Assembly: GCF_001428335.1 (NCBI RefSeq)
Contig: NZ_LMSG01000001.1
Location: forward strand, 760,987 to 824,986
DNA length: 64,000 nt
Origin: Arthrobacter sp. Soil762
GTDB lineage: Bacteria; Actinomycetota; Actinomycetes; Actinomycetales; Micrococcaceae
Reading direction: 5' to 3'
This document shows, one piece after another, positions 27,846-36,690 of this stretch (positions within the stretch are counted from its first letter, which is position 1; each line of letters opens with the position of its first letter). The notes beneath the pieces were generated by a model. It searched no databases and was not told where the DNA came from. It saw nothing but the letters and a program-made list of their open reading frames with translations. A program made the position numbers and the translations under genes.

Positions 27846-28487
27846 ATGGACAACCAGGAACCGCGTCCCGTCCCGCCCAAACCTGCCGCTCCGCCCACCG
27901 CCGGATTGCCGCAGGTGGCTGCTCCGGCAACTGCGGTGGAGCCCCCGGCACGGAAGCCCCGGCGGGTCGCATCTACGCTCCTGAAGGTTCTCTTCGTGGT
28001 GGTCCTGCTCGGTGTGGTGGGAGGCCTGGTGTGGCTCGCCGCGTGGCTGGATTCCGGGGCACCGGAAACGACCGGCGACGGCGGCTCCGTGATCGTGGAA
28101 ACCTCACCCACTCCCCTGGCCACCCCGCTCCCCCTCCCCCGTGAGGGTGTGGAGCCAGCAAACTACCGGCTGGGCGACTGCTTCAAGGATTTTGACCCCG
28201 AGGCTTTGCGGTCAACGGTGGTGGCCTGCGATGCCGGCCACTCGGCCCAGCTCGTCGCCGTCTTCCGCTACCCCGCCGTTGGCTCCTATCCGGGCCGGGA
28301 GGCCCTCGCAGCCAAGGCCCTGGAGGCCTGCCAGGCGGCGAAGCTGGGACCGGCAGCGAACGAGTACACGCTGAACTTCCAGCGGGCCTACCCCAGCAGC
28401 ACCAGTTGGGAATCCGGCGACCGGCGGGTGGACTGCTACGTCACGGCCGACGGCGGGAACGTCATCAACGCCAGCGCGCTGCCGTAA
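27846..28487 (+). CDS. Membrane-anchored septum-formation domain protein
   Basis: 213 residues. A Pro-rich cytoplasmic N-terminus, one membrane helix (about 42-64, LLKVLFVVVLLGVVGGLVWL), then a Thr/Pro linker and an outer domain with NYRLGDCFKDFDPEALRSTV and two conserved Cys pairs, matching the septum-formation (PF13845-type) domain of actinobacteria. ATG 27846 follows AGGAGGGG. Divergent to DUF3073, and neighbours give no functional hint. Confidence 0.78.
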   Translation: MDNQEPRPVPPKPAAPPTAGLPQVAAPATAVEPPARKPRRVASTLLKVLFVVVLLGVVGGLVWLAAWLDSGAPETTGDGGSVIVETSPTPLATPLPLPREGVEPANYRLGDCFKDFDPEALRSTVVACDAGHSAQLVAVFRYPAVGSYPGREALAAKALEACQAAKLGPAANEYTLNFQRAYPSSTSWESGDRRVDCYVTADGGNVINASALP

Positions 28488-28586
28488 CAGACTGTATTAG
28501 AAGCGAGCGGATACAGAGCCTACGGCTTCATTTGCATTAGGCGGTTCGCTGGATTGACCTTTGGGCTGGGGGTTTAGACTCGGGAC

Positions 28587-29120
28587 ATGTCAGCTCTTTG
28601 GGGGACGCAGACTCAGCGCACCCGGGTCCTGTTCGTTTCGGCCGCACTTGTGGTGTGGCTGACGGGCTGCGAGTACGGTGGCCCGGCTGACGGTGCAGCT
28701 GGCTCCTCGTCCCAAGGCGCAACGGGGCAGCCCCGGTCACCCGGCGTTACTTTGGCGCCGAACAGCGACCCGCGGGCATCATCGCTCGAAGACATGAGTG
28801 ACTGGTCATCGCAGCAGCTGAAACCGGCGCTGCCCGGCCAAGTGGCGGGCAGCGCCAGTTCGAATTCAACCACCGGCTACGGGATGACGGCCAAGCCCGG
28901 CAATTACGAACTGCACTTCCTCTGCGAAGGGCCCGCCGACGTCGAGTTGTCAGTGGCGAGCTGGGCAGGCGCCGCCGTTATTGAACCAGTCCGTGTCGCG
29001 TGCGACGGCGGGGTGTTCGCGGCGCAAGTGAAGCTGGACACCGACGGTGCAGACTTCACCATGAATCCCGGCAGCGGCCCAGACGGACGCTATGCCTTCC
29101 GGCTCGTTCCCACTTCGTAG
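28587..29120 (+). CDS. Secreted lipoprotein of unknown function
   Basis: 177 residues; signal VLFVSAALVVWLTGC with lipobox Cys about residue 28, then a Ser/Gly-rich linker and a beta-rich domain (NYELHFLCEGPADVELSVAS to DGRYAFRLVPTS). Similar small lipoproteins occur widely in Arthrobacter without a function. Same strand as the septum-domain gene, with 99 bp between them, so co-transcription is possible. Confidence 0.7.
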   Translation: MSALWGTQTQRTRVLFVSAALVVWLTGCEYGGPADGAAGSSSQGATGQPRSPGVTLAPNSDPRASSLEDMSDWSSQQLKPALPGQVAGSASSNSTTGYGMTAKPGNYELHFLCEGPADVELSVASWAGAAVIEPVRVACDGGVFAAQVKLDTDGADFTMNPGSGPDGRYAFRLVPTS

Positions 29121-29188
29121 CGGCTTGGAGGAAATTGAGCGCAGCGCTCACGACGGCGAGCGCTTCGTGACGCGGCTAGCCTGATCGG

Positions 29189-29248
29189 ATGAAGAAGCTT
29201 GCTGTCGTCACTGGCGCTAACCGAGGGCTGGGATTGTCCCTCGTGAAT
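29189..29248 (+). pseudogene. Short-chain dehydrogenase N-terminal stub
   Basis: The frame from ATG 29189 reads MKKLAVVTGANRGLGLSLVN, the exact Rossmann TGxxxGxG start of an SDR enzyme. After 20 residues the sequence becomes the reverse strand of another gene (a P-loop kinase), so the SDR was cut at about 29249. The real upstream region and start are kept, which shows the loss removed the body of the gene. Confidence 0.75.
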
Positions 29249-29416
29249 GAGTTCTCGGAGGGCTGGATGCCCTCCTCAACGGGCATGATGCGGAGTCCCA
29301 TCTGCCACGCCACTTCGTCAAAGGACAGCCGGACCATACCTTCGGCCGCCAAGCGACGTGCAACAGCGGATTTGCCGGAGCCCCGCCGGCCCGCACATGA
29401 AGATAACTCGACTCAT
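29249..29416 (-). pseudogene. P-loop (AAA-type) kinase N-terminal fragment, frameshifted
   Basis: On the minus strand ATG 29416 opens MSRVIFMCGPAG, then after a one-base G-run shift near 29385 continues SGKSAVARRLAAEGMVRLSF DEVAWQMGLRIMPVEE. Together these are the Walker A (GPAGSGKS) and following segment of small AAA-family kinases (chloramphenicol-phosphotransferase-like group). About 55 residues remain, ending tail-to-tail against the SDR stub. Confidence 0.65.
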
Positions 29417-29537
29417 ACTCACGATCGTTCGCAGGGCAATCTCGCACCGACGGGGATCTTGACCCCGGTACTGTTTTGTTTCCTGCGGATGAGGCGCCGA
29501 CGGTAACCGTCACCCTTCAGTGCGATAGTTCGCTAAT

Positions 29538-29897
29538 TCATCGGAGAGCCCGCAAGTACCGCCTCCGCACGATTCGCTGCGCCACCAGGAGGAGCGGGTA
29601 AAGCACCCGCCACGGTTGCCGTACGGCCGCCCGGGTCAGGGAGCGGATGGTGAGGTGCACGTCGTCGCCAAGGCGGTGGACGATGAAGGCTTCTTCGCCG
29701 TCCACAGGGTGCCCTGGCAGCGTCCGGTACGAGAACCCGCTTCGGCCAGGCTTCCCCACAACCGCCACCACTTCGACCGGCTCTAAAATAGTGAGGCAGA
29801 ACGTGCGCGCTGTAACGACCACACGGTCGCCTGGCGACACCGGACCCGTGGCGTCCGCGTCAAACCCGCTCGCGGTTTTTACCTTCCAACGGAGCAC
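29538..29897 (-). pseudogene. DUF1990 family protein, 5' part interrupted
   Basis: 119 residues from GTG 29897 (M-LRWKVKTASGF) match the C-terminal two-thirds of DUF1990 proteins (GFSYRTLPGHPVDGEEAFIV is typical). Upstream in the same frame the family sequence goes on (GDRVW-stop-RAATD) but a TAG at 29913-29915 interrupts it, and residues before it look deleted. Either a shortened gene starting at 29897 or a decaying one; the latter is likelier. Confidence 0.7.
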
Positions 29898-30023
29898 GTC
29901 TGTTGCGGCGCGCTACCAAACCCTGTCGCCGCTTGCAGTTCCGTTCGGACGTTGAAAGCCTACGTCAGGTGGCCACCATGTTGTTTGCGGCAATAAGCGT
30001 CGCCCTAGGGCAGAGTGAGGGAT

Positions 30024-30602
30024 ATGGATCAAAAGGCTGACTTACTTGGGTACCTTCGCATTCGAAGGGCAGATCTTCTCGCGAAACTCGACGGCGTCAG
30101 CGAGTACGACATTCGCCGTCCGATGACGCCCACAGCTACCAACCTCCTGGGGCTGGTCAAGCACGTCGGTGGAGTGCAATTGGGATACTTCAGCGACGTG
30201 TTCGGCAGACCGCACGGCCGGGAAGTGCCCTGGTTGTCCGAAGCTGGGGAGGTTGACGATGATATGTGGGCAACGGCCGACGAGAGCCGGGCAGACATCA
30301 TTGACTTCTACCATTTCTCCGCCCGACAAAGCGACGCGACGATAGAGTCACTCAGCCTCGACTCTGCAGGTGAAGTACCTTGGTGGACGCCCGAGCGCCG
30401 ACGCGTGACCCTCCATCAGATCCTGGTTCACGTGTGCGTCGAGACAGCCCGGCATGCAGGGCATGCCGACATTTTGCGCGAGCTGATAGACGGCACAGCG
30501 GGCAACGGACCGCAAGATCCGAACGTACCAAGCCGCACATCTGACGAATGGGCAGCCTATCGGTCCCGGATCGAGGCCGCTGCACGCCAAGCCGGACGAT
30601 AG
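30024..30602 (+). CDS. DinB family protein (DUF664 type)
   Basis: 192-residue four-helix-bundle protein of the DinB/DUF664 group, thought to act as thiol-dependent S-transferases using mycothiol or bacillithiol. TNLLGLVKHVGGVQLGYFSD carries the first metal His and HVCVETARHAGHADILRELI the His pair. ATG 30024 follows GAGGG; GTG three codons earlier is possible. Confidence 0.85.
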   Translation: MDQKADLLGYLRIRRADLLAKLDGVSEYDIRRPMTPTATNLLGLVKHVGGVQLGYFSDVFGRPHGREVPWLSEAGEVDDDMWATADESRADIIDFYHFSARQSDATIESLSLDSAGEVPWWTPERRRVTLHQILVHVCVETARHAGHADILRELIDGTAGNGPQDPNVPSRTSDEWAAYRSRIEAAARQAGR

Positions 30603-30645
30603 AGTCAGCGCCTACGAATTTCGGACAGGTGATCAGTTGGGAACC

Positions 30646-31035
30646 ATGGACTCGAAGTATGTGCGCTACCAGGCAGGCATCGCCAATGGCCGTGGACGCT
30701 ACCCGGGCATCTTTAATCTCGCCAACGGTTTAGCAAACTGCGGCAGACTCAGCACCCAGGACTGGGCTTCCTGGCGGCGCTCAAATGACCATTACGATTC
30801 CGCATATTTGAACCCGTCGACGGTGGATAGATCGATTTACGACCCCGCAGTCAACCCAACAGCGGAGGCTTGGTTCAAGTGCACAGCTGTGCGTTTGCTC
30901 GTCCGCGTTGAGTTCTACACGGACCTCCTAAGCCGGTATGAAGTTGGGTGGCAGGTGCTCCATTCAAACGATCCAGGACGGCTGTTGTATGAAGACGACG
31001 TCCAGATAATTGTCGCGCCCCATGACCGGGAGTGA
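30646..31035 (+). CDS. Hypothetical protein (129 aa)
   Basis: 129 residues from ATG 30646 (MDSKYVRYQAGIANGRGRYP). Aromatic and charged, no membrane segment or signal, with SNDHYDSAYLNPSTVDRSIY and a conserved-looking C-terminus (LLSRYEVGWQVLHSNDPG, VLYEDDVQIIV type). Resembles uncharacterised actinobacterial proteins but no family name can be given. Lower G/C at third positions than the neighbouring purine genes, in line with the accessory nature of this stretch. Confidence 0.55.
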   Translation: MDSKYVRYQAGIANGRGRYPGIFNLANGLANCGRLSTQDWASWRRSNDHYDSAYLNPSTVDRSIYDPAVNPTAEAWFKCTAVRLLVRVEFYTDLLSRYEVGWQVLHSNDPGRLLYEDDVQIIVAPHDRE

Positions 31036-31062
31036 CCTCAAGTTGCACCTTATGATGCTGGA

Positions 31063-31863
31063 ATGGGGGAAAACTTTGGCGGGAATGAGCCTGCGAAACA
31101 CAAGCCGATCTACGTTGAGACCAGCATCCGTGCCCCTATGGAACGCGTATGGACTCTTAGCCAGGACCCCGCACTGCACGCCCGGTGGGATCTGTGATTC
31201 TCCCGAATAGTCCCCACCGGAGGAGATGATCAGGGACTTCTGCATTTTCGTTACGAGTCCCGCCTTCCTCTACACATCATCCGGGGGAACGGAACATCGC
31301 TGGGGCATAAGCATCGATCCGATGGGCAGGCCACATCGGTGCTGAAATTCGATTCTGCCGACCCCTTGTCTCCGATTGGGTCTGGTTCGGGTTATTGGCG
31401 GTATGTGCCGACAGAGGACGGTCTTCGGTTTATCACGGGGTACAACTATCAGCCGGGGATGGGCGCTCTCGGCAAAGTCCTGGACTCGCACGTGTTCCGG
31501 CCCGCTCTGGGTTGGGCAACAGCAATAAGCTTCGACCGCCTGAGACTGTGGGCGGAGGCAGATCTGGATCCCAGAGGCGCCCGCAACCGGTGGTTTGTCG
31601 ACGCCGCAGCGCGAGCAGGCGGCATTCTGGCAGCCGGCGCCCTGCTCCGCAGCGCCCTCGCCAGTCGAACCGCTGGCCTGGCAGCCCTGGGAGTGACGGT
31701 GGCTCTGACCACCTGGATGTTCCCGTCCCATTGGACTGTGCCGAGGGCAGGGCGCTGCCTTCGGAGTGCTCCGGACGCGCGCTCGGGCCGTGCCCCCTCT
31801 GCCCTGGCCGGGTTGGCTGCACCCACAGGTGATTTCCGCTCTCAGACTGAAAGAGGCGAATAG
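31063..31863 (+). pseudogene. SRPBCC/polyketide-cyclase-type protein with in-frame stop
   Basis: One frame encodes 266 codons of an SRPBCC-type protein: KPIYVETSIRAPMERVWTLS, HARWDL-stop-FSRIVPTGGDD, then FRYESRLPLH ... GLRFITGYNYQPGMGALGKV and a C-terminal membrane-like helix (AAGALLRSALASRTAGLAAL). Codon 45 is TGA (31195-31197), where an Arg (CGA) would fit the family. The rest is intact and ends two bases before the DUF4166 gene. A point nonsense mutation or a sequencing error. Confidence 0.8.
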
Positions 31864-31865
31864 CC

Positions 31866-32549
31866 GTGGCTTCGATCTTTGAGGTGGCATTGGGGCAAGA
31901 CTTCCAAAGGCTGCACCCCATGCTGCAGAAGCGCTTCGGCGTTGACACCGAAGCGGGCTACGGATGCGTCGGGCACGGGGTCTTCTCCGAAGTCCGCCGG
32001 GGTGCGTGGTGGACGGTACTGTTTCTGCGACTGGGTGCCTACCGCAATATTCTCTTCCCGGACCAGGGCAATGACATCCCGTTCACGATCGAGAACTATC
32101 CCTACATTGACAGGTTTGGCCGCCCTACCGTCACGTTCGTCAGGACCTTGGAACTGCCCTCGTCCAAGAGACGCCGCTTCGACGCCACTATGGTGCACAG
32201 CGAACGAAGTGGTGGGATTGTCGACTACCTCGGCACCCACCAGCATCTGGCCACCGACCTCGAGCTGGAGGTCTTGGCCGATGGATCGCTGCACCTGCAA
32301 TCGGGGGCGCAGCGGTTCTACGAAGGCTTCGCAGGATTCACGTTTCCGGCCTTCTGCACAGGTACTGCTGACCTGTACGAGAGCTTCGATGACATTCGCG
32401 GGGTGTTTACGATTCAGATGCAGGTGCGGAACCCCGTCGTCGGATTTCTCTTCGGATACCGGGGAGAGTTCACGTGCACGTATCCGACCCTTTCCGGCAG
32501 AGCGATCCCGGCGCACCTCAAACCGCTAAGGGAGGAATGCCGCGAATAG
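31866..32549 (+). CDS. DUF4166 domain protein
   Basis: 227 residues from GTG 31866. The family's core is seen in FQRLHPMLQKRFGVDTEAGY, a beta-rich middle (TIENYPYIDRFGRPTVTFVR) and a C-terminus with FPAFCTGTADLYESFD. DUF4166 genes usually follow an SRPBCC gene, as here (2-bp gap after its stop), suggesting a shared lipid- or membrane-linked function that is not known. Confidence 0.85.
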   Translation: MASIFEVALGQDFQRLHPMLQKRFGVDTEAGYGCVGHGVFSEVRRGAWWTVLFLRLGAYRNILFPDQGNDIPFTIENYPYIDRFGRPTVTFVRTLELPSSKRRRFDATMVHSERSGGIVDYLGTHQHLATDLELEVLADGSLHLQSGAQRFYEGFAGFTFPAFCTGTADLYESFDDIRGVFTIQMQVRNPVVGFLFGYRGEFTCTYPTLSGRAIPAHLKPLREECRE

Positions 32550-32732
32550 CAGCCTGCTGCCCGCGAAAATTGTTGAGCGGCGATAACCGTCGGAGACGAG
32601 GATGTTGTCGTGAATTCTTGTCCAGCCGGATGCTTCTAGCTCTCTGGTGTTATATCCGTCGGAAACAAGAATGAACGATTCCTGGCTGCTTGCCGTTTGC
32701 ACGTTGCTACTTCCCCGCAGCCCAGCGTTCAT
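32526..32732 (-). other. Region with duplicated ILVSDGY coding motif (possible gene relic)
   Basis: A minus-strand frame of 68 codons contains SFILVSDGYNTRELEASGWT then RIHDNILVSDGYRRSTIF: the seven-residue ILVSDGY occurs twice, 23 residues apart, from two similar 22-bp stretches (starting near 32582 and near 32650; about 18 of 22 bases equal). No start, ribosome site or family is recognised and it overlaps the DUF4166 3' end. May be a relic of a duplicated gene start. Confidence 0.3.
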
Positions 32733-33250
32733 GCGGGACCCCTGCCGGACGCCAGCTGAACTCCGAGAACCATCCGTGTCGCGATGGTGCCGCCATGATC
32801 GTTCTCGATGTAGCTCATGCCAATTTTCTCCGCCACCCGACGAGAAGCCACATTTTCTGGATGGATAATGGCGACGAGCTGCTTAACAGCGAGCTCGTCG
32901 CGTGCGAATTCCAAGCAGGCCGCGGCCGCTTCGGTCGCATATCCCCGGCCCCACGCCTCCGCGCGGATGTGAAATCCGACCTCCAACTCGCTGCGACCAT
33001 TGACCTGCTGCCAGGTAAGTCCGCAGTCACCCAGAAACTCGCCATCGAGAGTTTCCACAATCCAAAGGCCGTAACCATGCGTGGCGTAGTTCGCTTCATT
33101 CCAGGCGATCCACTGCGCGGCTTCTTCCCGCGTCTTGGGCGCAGGGTAATAAGCCATGACAGCAGGATCACCCAGAAGCGCAGTCATGTTGTCCAGGTCT
33201 GCTGACGCCATCGGCCGGAACCGAAGCCGGGACGTCTTTCCGGGAATCAC
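32729..33250 (-). CDS. GNAT family N-acetyltransferase (RimJ/RimL type)
   Basis: 173 residues. TSRLRFRPMASADLDNMTAL is the N-terminal RimJ/L-like strand, and HIRAEAWGRGYATEAAAACL the acetyl-CoA motif (R/A-x-x-G-x-G/A). GTG at 33250. Likely acetylates a protein N-terminus, amino sugar or antibiotic; unassigned. Convergent with a decayed VOC gene at its 5' side. Confidence 0.85.
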   Translation of the reverse strand: MIPGKTSRLRFRPMASADLDNMTALLGDPAVMAYYPAPKTREEAAQWIAWNEANYATHGYGLWIVETLDGEFLGDCGLTWQQVNGRSELEVGFHIRAEAWGRGYATEAAAACLEFARDELAVKQLVAIIHPENVASRRVAEKIGMSYIENDHGGTIATRMVLGVQLASGRGPA

Positions 33251-33261
33251 TTACGAAGCCT

Positions 33262-33467
33262 ACAGGCGCCCCAGCACGCTCGCCCTGGTGCTCACCGCAG
33301 AGCGACTACGAGCTGCCGGATATGCCCCGTCGGACATCACGGACGAAACGTTCGGCCGTTTCTTCACGGTCAATGACCCCGACGGATACCGCATCCAAGT
33401 CAACGAAATGGATGCGGACCACCAAAACCTCAGCTATGAAATACGGGAATCTGCTGCCCTGAAATAG
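33262..33467 (+). pseudogene. VOC family protein, C-terminal fragment
   Basis: The frame reading RPSTLALVLTAERLRAAGYA then DITDETFGRFFTVNDPDGYR IQVNEM is the second half of a VOC/glyoxalase protein (the DPDGYRIQV metal-ligand strand is clear). The first half is missing: upstream sequence is the coding start of the divergent GNAT gene. No start or ribosome site, so it is a remnant. Confidence 0.65.
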
Positions 33468-33492
33468 GGTTCGCCCGAGCCTTGCAGAACCG

Positions 33493-36150
33493 CTATTCCT
33501 TCCGGCGCACCACCAGCCCCGTGCCGGCGGGAGCACCGCCGTCGGGCGCTGCCAGCGCCTCGAGTCCTTCGATGGTGAGTTCGTCGACGTCGGCCGCGGT
33601 GTCCACAAGCACCGTGTCGCCGTCCGCGATCCCACCGGACAGGATAGCCTTGGCCAGGCGGTCGCCGATCTCCTTCTGCACGAGTCGGCGCAGCGGCCGG
33701 GCACCGTACGCGGAATCGAAGCCGGACATGGCCAGCCAGGCGCGGGCACCCTCGCTCACCTCAAGGGTGAGCCGGCGCTCATGCAGCCGCCTGCCCAGCT
33801 CAGCCACCTGCAGTTCAACGATCTTGGCCAGTTCGTCCACGGACAGGGCGTCGAACAGCACCACTTCGTCCAGCCTGTTCAGGAACTCCGGCTTGAAGGA
33901 GGCATTCACCGTGGCCATAACAGCGCTCCGCTTGGCCTGCGCGTCGAGCGACTGGTCCACCAGGAACTGGCTGCCCAGGTTGGACGTGAGAACCAGGATG
34001 GCGTTGCGGAAGTCCACGGTGCGGCCCTGCCCATCGGTGAGGCGGCCGTCGTCGAGCACCTGCAGGAGGATGTCAAAGACCTCCGGGTGGGCTTTCTCCA
34101 CCTCGTCCAGCAGGATCACCGAGTACGGCCGACGGCGGACGGCCTCCGTCAGTTGGCCGCCCTCCTCATAACCGACGTACCCCGGAGGGGCACCTACCAA
34201 CCGAGCCACCGAGTGCTTCTCGCCGTATTCGGACATGTCGATCCGCACCATGGCGCGTTCGTCGTCGAACAGGAAGTCCGCCAAGGCCTTAGCAAGCTCC
34301 GTTTTGCCCACGCCGGTGGGGCCCAGGAACAGGAACGAACCGGTGGGCCGGTTGGGGTCGCTGATGCCGGCCCGCGCACGACGGACGGCGTCGGCAACCG
34401 CCGTGACAGCCTTCGCCTGGCCGATGAGCCGCTTGCCGAGCTCTTCTTCCATGTGCAGCAGCTTCTGGCTTTCGCCCTGCAGCATGCGCCCGGCCGGGAT
34501 CCCGGTCCAGGCGGAGATGACTTCTGCGATGTCGTCCGCGGTGACCTGTTCGGCCACCATCTGGCCCGACTTGTCCGTGTTCGCTTCCTCAGCGGCCGCT
34601 GCGGCGTTGAGTTCGCGTTCCAAGGCCGGGATCTCGCCGTACATGATGCGCGAGGCTGTTTCCAGATCGCCTTCCCGTTCGGCCTTTTCCTGCTGGGAGC
34701 GAAGTTCGTCCAGCTTCGCCTTCAGGTCACCCACCCGGTTCAACCCGGCCTTCTCGGCAGCCCAGCGGGCGTTCAATGCGTCCAGCTCTTCAGTCTTGTC
34801 GGCTTTGTCCGCTTGGATCGCGGCGAGGCGTTCCACGGACGCGGGATCCTTCTCAGCGGCAAGAGCCAGCTCCTCCATGGTGAGCCGGCCCACGGCCCTC
34901 TGCAGCTGGTCGATCTCCTCCGGCGCGGAGTCGATCTCCATCCGCAGCCGCGAAGCTGCCTCATCCACCAGGTCAATGGCCTTGTCCGGCAGCTGGCGGC
35001 CGGAAATGTAGCGGTTGGACAGGGTTGCGGCGGCCACCAGCGCGGAGTCGGCGATGGTGACCTTGTGGTGCGCCTCGTAGCGCTCCTTGAGTCCGCGGAG
35101 AATACCGATGGTGTCCTCCACACTGGGCTCGCCCACATACACCTGCTGGAACCTGCGCTCCAGCGCGGGGTCCTTCTCGATGTTCTCGCGGTACTCATCC
35201 AAGGTGGTGGCACCGATCAGCCGCAGCTCACCGCGGGCCAACATGGGCTTAAGCATGTTGCCGGCATCCATCGAGGACTCCCCCGTGGCACCGGCACCCA
35301 CCACCGTGTGGATCTCGTCAATAAACGTGACGATCTGGCCGTCCGAGTTCTTGATCTCCTCCAGCACGGCCTTGAGGCGCTCTTCGAACTCGCCACGGTA
35401 CTTCGCACCGGCCACCATGGATGCGAGGTCCAGGGCGATCAGCGTCTTGCCCCGCAAGCTTTCCGGGACATCGCGGGCCACGATCCGCTGGGCGAGCCCT
35501 TCGACGACGGCTGTCTTGCCCACCCCCGGTTCGCCGATGATGACGGGGTTGTTCTTGGTGCGGCGGCTCAGCACCTGGATGATGCGCCGAATCTCGGTAT
35601 CGCGCCCGATCACAGGGTCCAGCTTGCCCGCACGCGCCATTGCGGTGAGGTCAGTGCCAAACCTCTCCAGCGACTGGAACGTGTTTTCCGGGTCCGGCGT
35701 GGTGACCTTGCGGTCGCCGCGGACACCCGGCAGGGCGGCGAGCAGCGCTTCATGGGAGGCACCGGCGTCGCGCATTAACCGCCCGACGGCGTCACTCCCG
35801 GCGGAAAGCCCCAGCAGCAGGACCTCGGTGGAGACATAGGTATCGCCGAGCCTGTCGGCCTCGTTTTTGGCGTTCTGGATGGCCTGCAGCGCGGGCCGGG
35901 ACAGCTGGGCCTGCTGCGTGGAGCCGCCCGACGTTGCCGGCAGCGCCTTGATGGCGCCGCTCGCCTGCACGCTGACAGCATCCGGGTCTGCGCCCGTAGC
36001 CCGGAGAAGCGCGACGGCGACGCCCTCCCTCTGATCCATCAGCGCCTTGAGCAGGTGGGCGGGTTCCACCTGGGGATTCCCCGCCGTCGAGGCGTTCATG
36101 GCTGCTGCCGAAAGAGCCTCCTGGCTCTTGGTTGTGAATTTGACGTCCAA
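33493..36150 (-). CDS. clpB: ClpB disaggregase ATPase
   Basis: 885-residue Hsp100 chaperone that rescues aggregated proteins with DnaK. N-terminal Clp repeats ([20 protein letters not shown]), first AAA+ domain with GEPGVGKT and [10 protein letters not shown], the coiled-coil middle domain (about 420-550), second AAA+ with GPTGVGKT and [14 protein letters not shown], and arginine fingers. ATG 36150 follows AAGGAGCTC. A HAIR-type inverted repeat upstream (36184) marks it for HspR repression, as in Streptomyces and mycobacteria. Confidence 0.97.
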   Translation of the reverse strand: MDVKFTTKSQEALSAAAMNASTAGNPQVEPAHLLKALMDQREGVAVALLRATGADPDAVSVQASGAIKALPATSGGSTQQAQLSRPALQAIQNAKNEADRLGDTYVSTEVLLLGLSAGSDAVGRLMRDAGASHEALLAALPGVRGDRKVTTPDPENTFQSLERFGTDLTAMARAGKLDPVIGRDTEIRRIIQVLSRRTKNNPVIIGEPGVGKTAVVEGLAQRIVARDVPESLRGKTLIALDLASMVAGAKYRGEFEERLKAVLEEIKNSDGQIVTFIDEIHTVVGAGATGESSMDAGNMLKPMLARGELRLIGATTLDEYRENIEKDPALERRFQQVYVGEPSVEDTIGILRGLKERYEAHHKVTIADSALVAAATLSNRYISGRQLPDKAIDLVDEAASRLRMEIDSAPEEIDQLQRAVGRLTMEELALAAEKDPASVERLAAIQADKADKTEELDALNARWAAEKAGLNRVGDLKAKLDELRSQQEKAEREGDLETASRIMYGEIPALERELNAAAAAEEANTDKSGQMVAEQVTADDIAEVISAWTGIPAGRMLQGESQKLLHMEEELGKRLIGQAKAVTAVADAVRRARAGISDPNRPTGSFLFLGPTGVGKTELAKALADFLFDDERAMVRIDMSEYGEKHSVARLVGAPPGYVGYEEGGQLTEAVRRRPYSVILLDEVEKAHPEVFDILLQVLDDGRLTDGQGRTVDFRNAILVLTSNLGSQFLVDQSLDAQAKRSAVMATVNASFKPEFLNRLDEVVLFDALSVDELAKIVELQVAELGRRLHERRLTLEVSEGARAWLAMSGFDSAYGARPLRRLVQKEIGDRLAKAILSGGIADGDTVLVDTAADVDELTIEGLEALAAPDGGAPAGTGLVVRRKE

Positions 36151-36183
36151 AGAGAGCTCCTTCCGGGATACGCATTTTTCGTT

Positions 36184-36208
36184 AAGTTGAGTCTACTACG
36201 CTCAACTT
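36184..36208 (-). promoter_or_regulatory. HspR-associated inverted repeat (HAIR) upstream of clpB
   Basis: AAGTTGAG-N9-CTCAACTT, a perfect 8-bp dyad 34 bp upstream of the clpB start. It matches the HspR consensus CTTGAGT-N7-ACTCAAG at most positions (here GTTGAGT-N7-GCTCAAC). No hspR gene is in the window, so the dnaK-hspR operon must be elsewhere. Confidence 0.8.
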
Positions 36209-36354
36209 TGAGGATGTGCCCTCTACGCCCCATGTTTGCCGACGGCGAACTGCCTGTCCAGAGCCGTCCGCTGCCGAGCGGAAATCCGCTCCCGGCACCC
36301 CTGCCGCCACGGCCGGCAAGGCCCTGACCGAAGCGAGTCCCGAAGCGGCCGAGG

Positions 36355-36406
36355 CCGGCATGAAAACATGCCGGGCAGGCGGCTCCCCCAATGAGCCACC
36401 CGCCCG
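36355..36406 (-). terminator. Double hairpin between clpB upstream region and next gene
   Basis: CCGGCATG-AAAA-CATGCCGG (36355-36374) is a perfect 8-bp hairpin; directly beside it, 36372-36406 can form a larger imperfect GC stem (GGGCGGGTGGCTC/GAGCCGCCTGCCC read on minus). Read on the minus strand, the second hairpin is followed by TTTTC, so it suits termination of the short gene at 36415. Confidence 0.6.
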
Positions 36407-36414
36407 GTGGTCTG

Positions 36415-36654
36415 TTAGGCCAGCCGGATCAGGAGCAGGACATCGCCAGCGCTGGACGGATAGCGGGCGGCCACCGTTTTCACCGTTCCGCCGGTTTCCA
36501 GGTACGTGATGCCCAGGCGGACGGACTTCAGCGATGTTGAGTTGCAGTGCTTGGCCGTGATGACCCGGCTTGCGGAGATCGGACCGGCCATCGGTGCGGG
36601 CGATCCACAGGCGACATTACTGCCAGATGTGAAGCATGTCACGTTAAATGACAA
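36415..36654 (-). CDS. Small hypothetical protein (79 aa)
   Basis: 79 codons from TTG 36654, or a little shorter from GTG codon 5. The second half (ASRVITAKHCNSTSLKSVRL GITYLETGGTVKTVAARYPS) has good actinobacterial codon use, and a terminator follows. No ribosome site, signal or known family is seen; it could be the 3' remnant of a longer gene. It follows a lipoprotein gene on the same strand. Confidence 0.4.
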   Translation of the reverse strand: MSFNVTCFTSGSNVACGSPAPMAGPISASRVITAKHCNSTSLKSVRLGITYLETGGTVKTVAARYPSSAGDVLLLIRLA

Positions 36655-36690
36655 AATCAGTCAACTACATTTTCGCGCGGGCCAAGCGGA

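Noticed and set aside
31195..31197. TGA in the SRPBCC frame read as selenocysteine
   Set aside because: No SECIS-like hairpin follows, the family does not use Sec, and Arg fits the place; a nonsense change or error is simpler.
33781..35778. 665-codon plus-strand frame opposite clpB
   Set aside because: Same antisense effect; clpB has all motifs.
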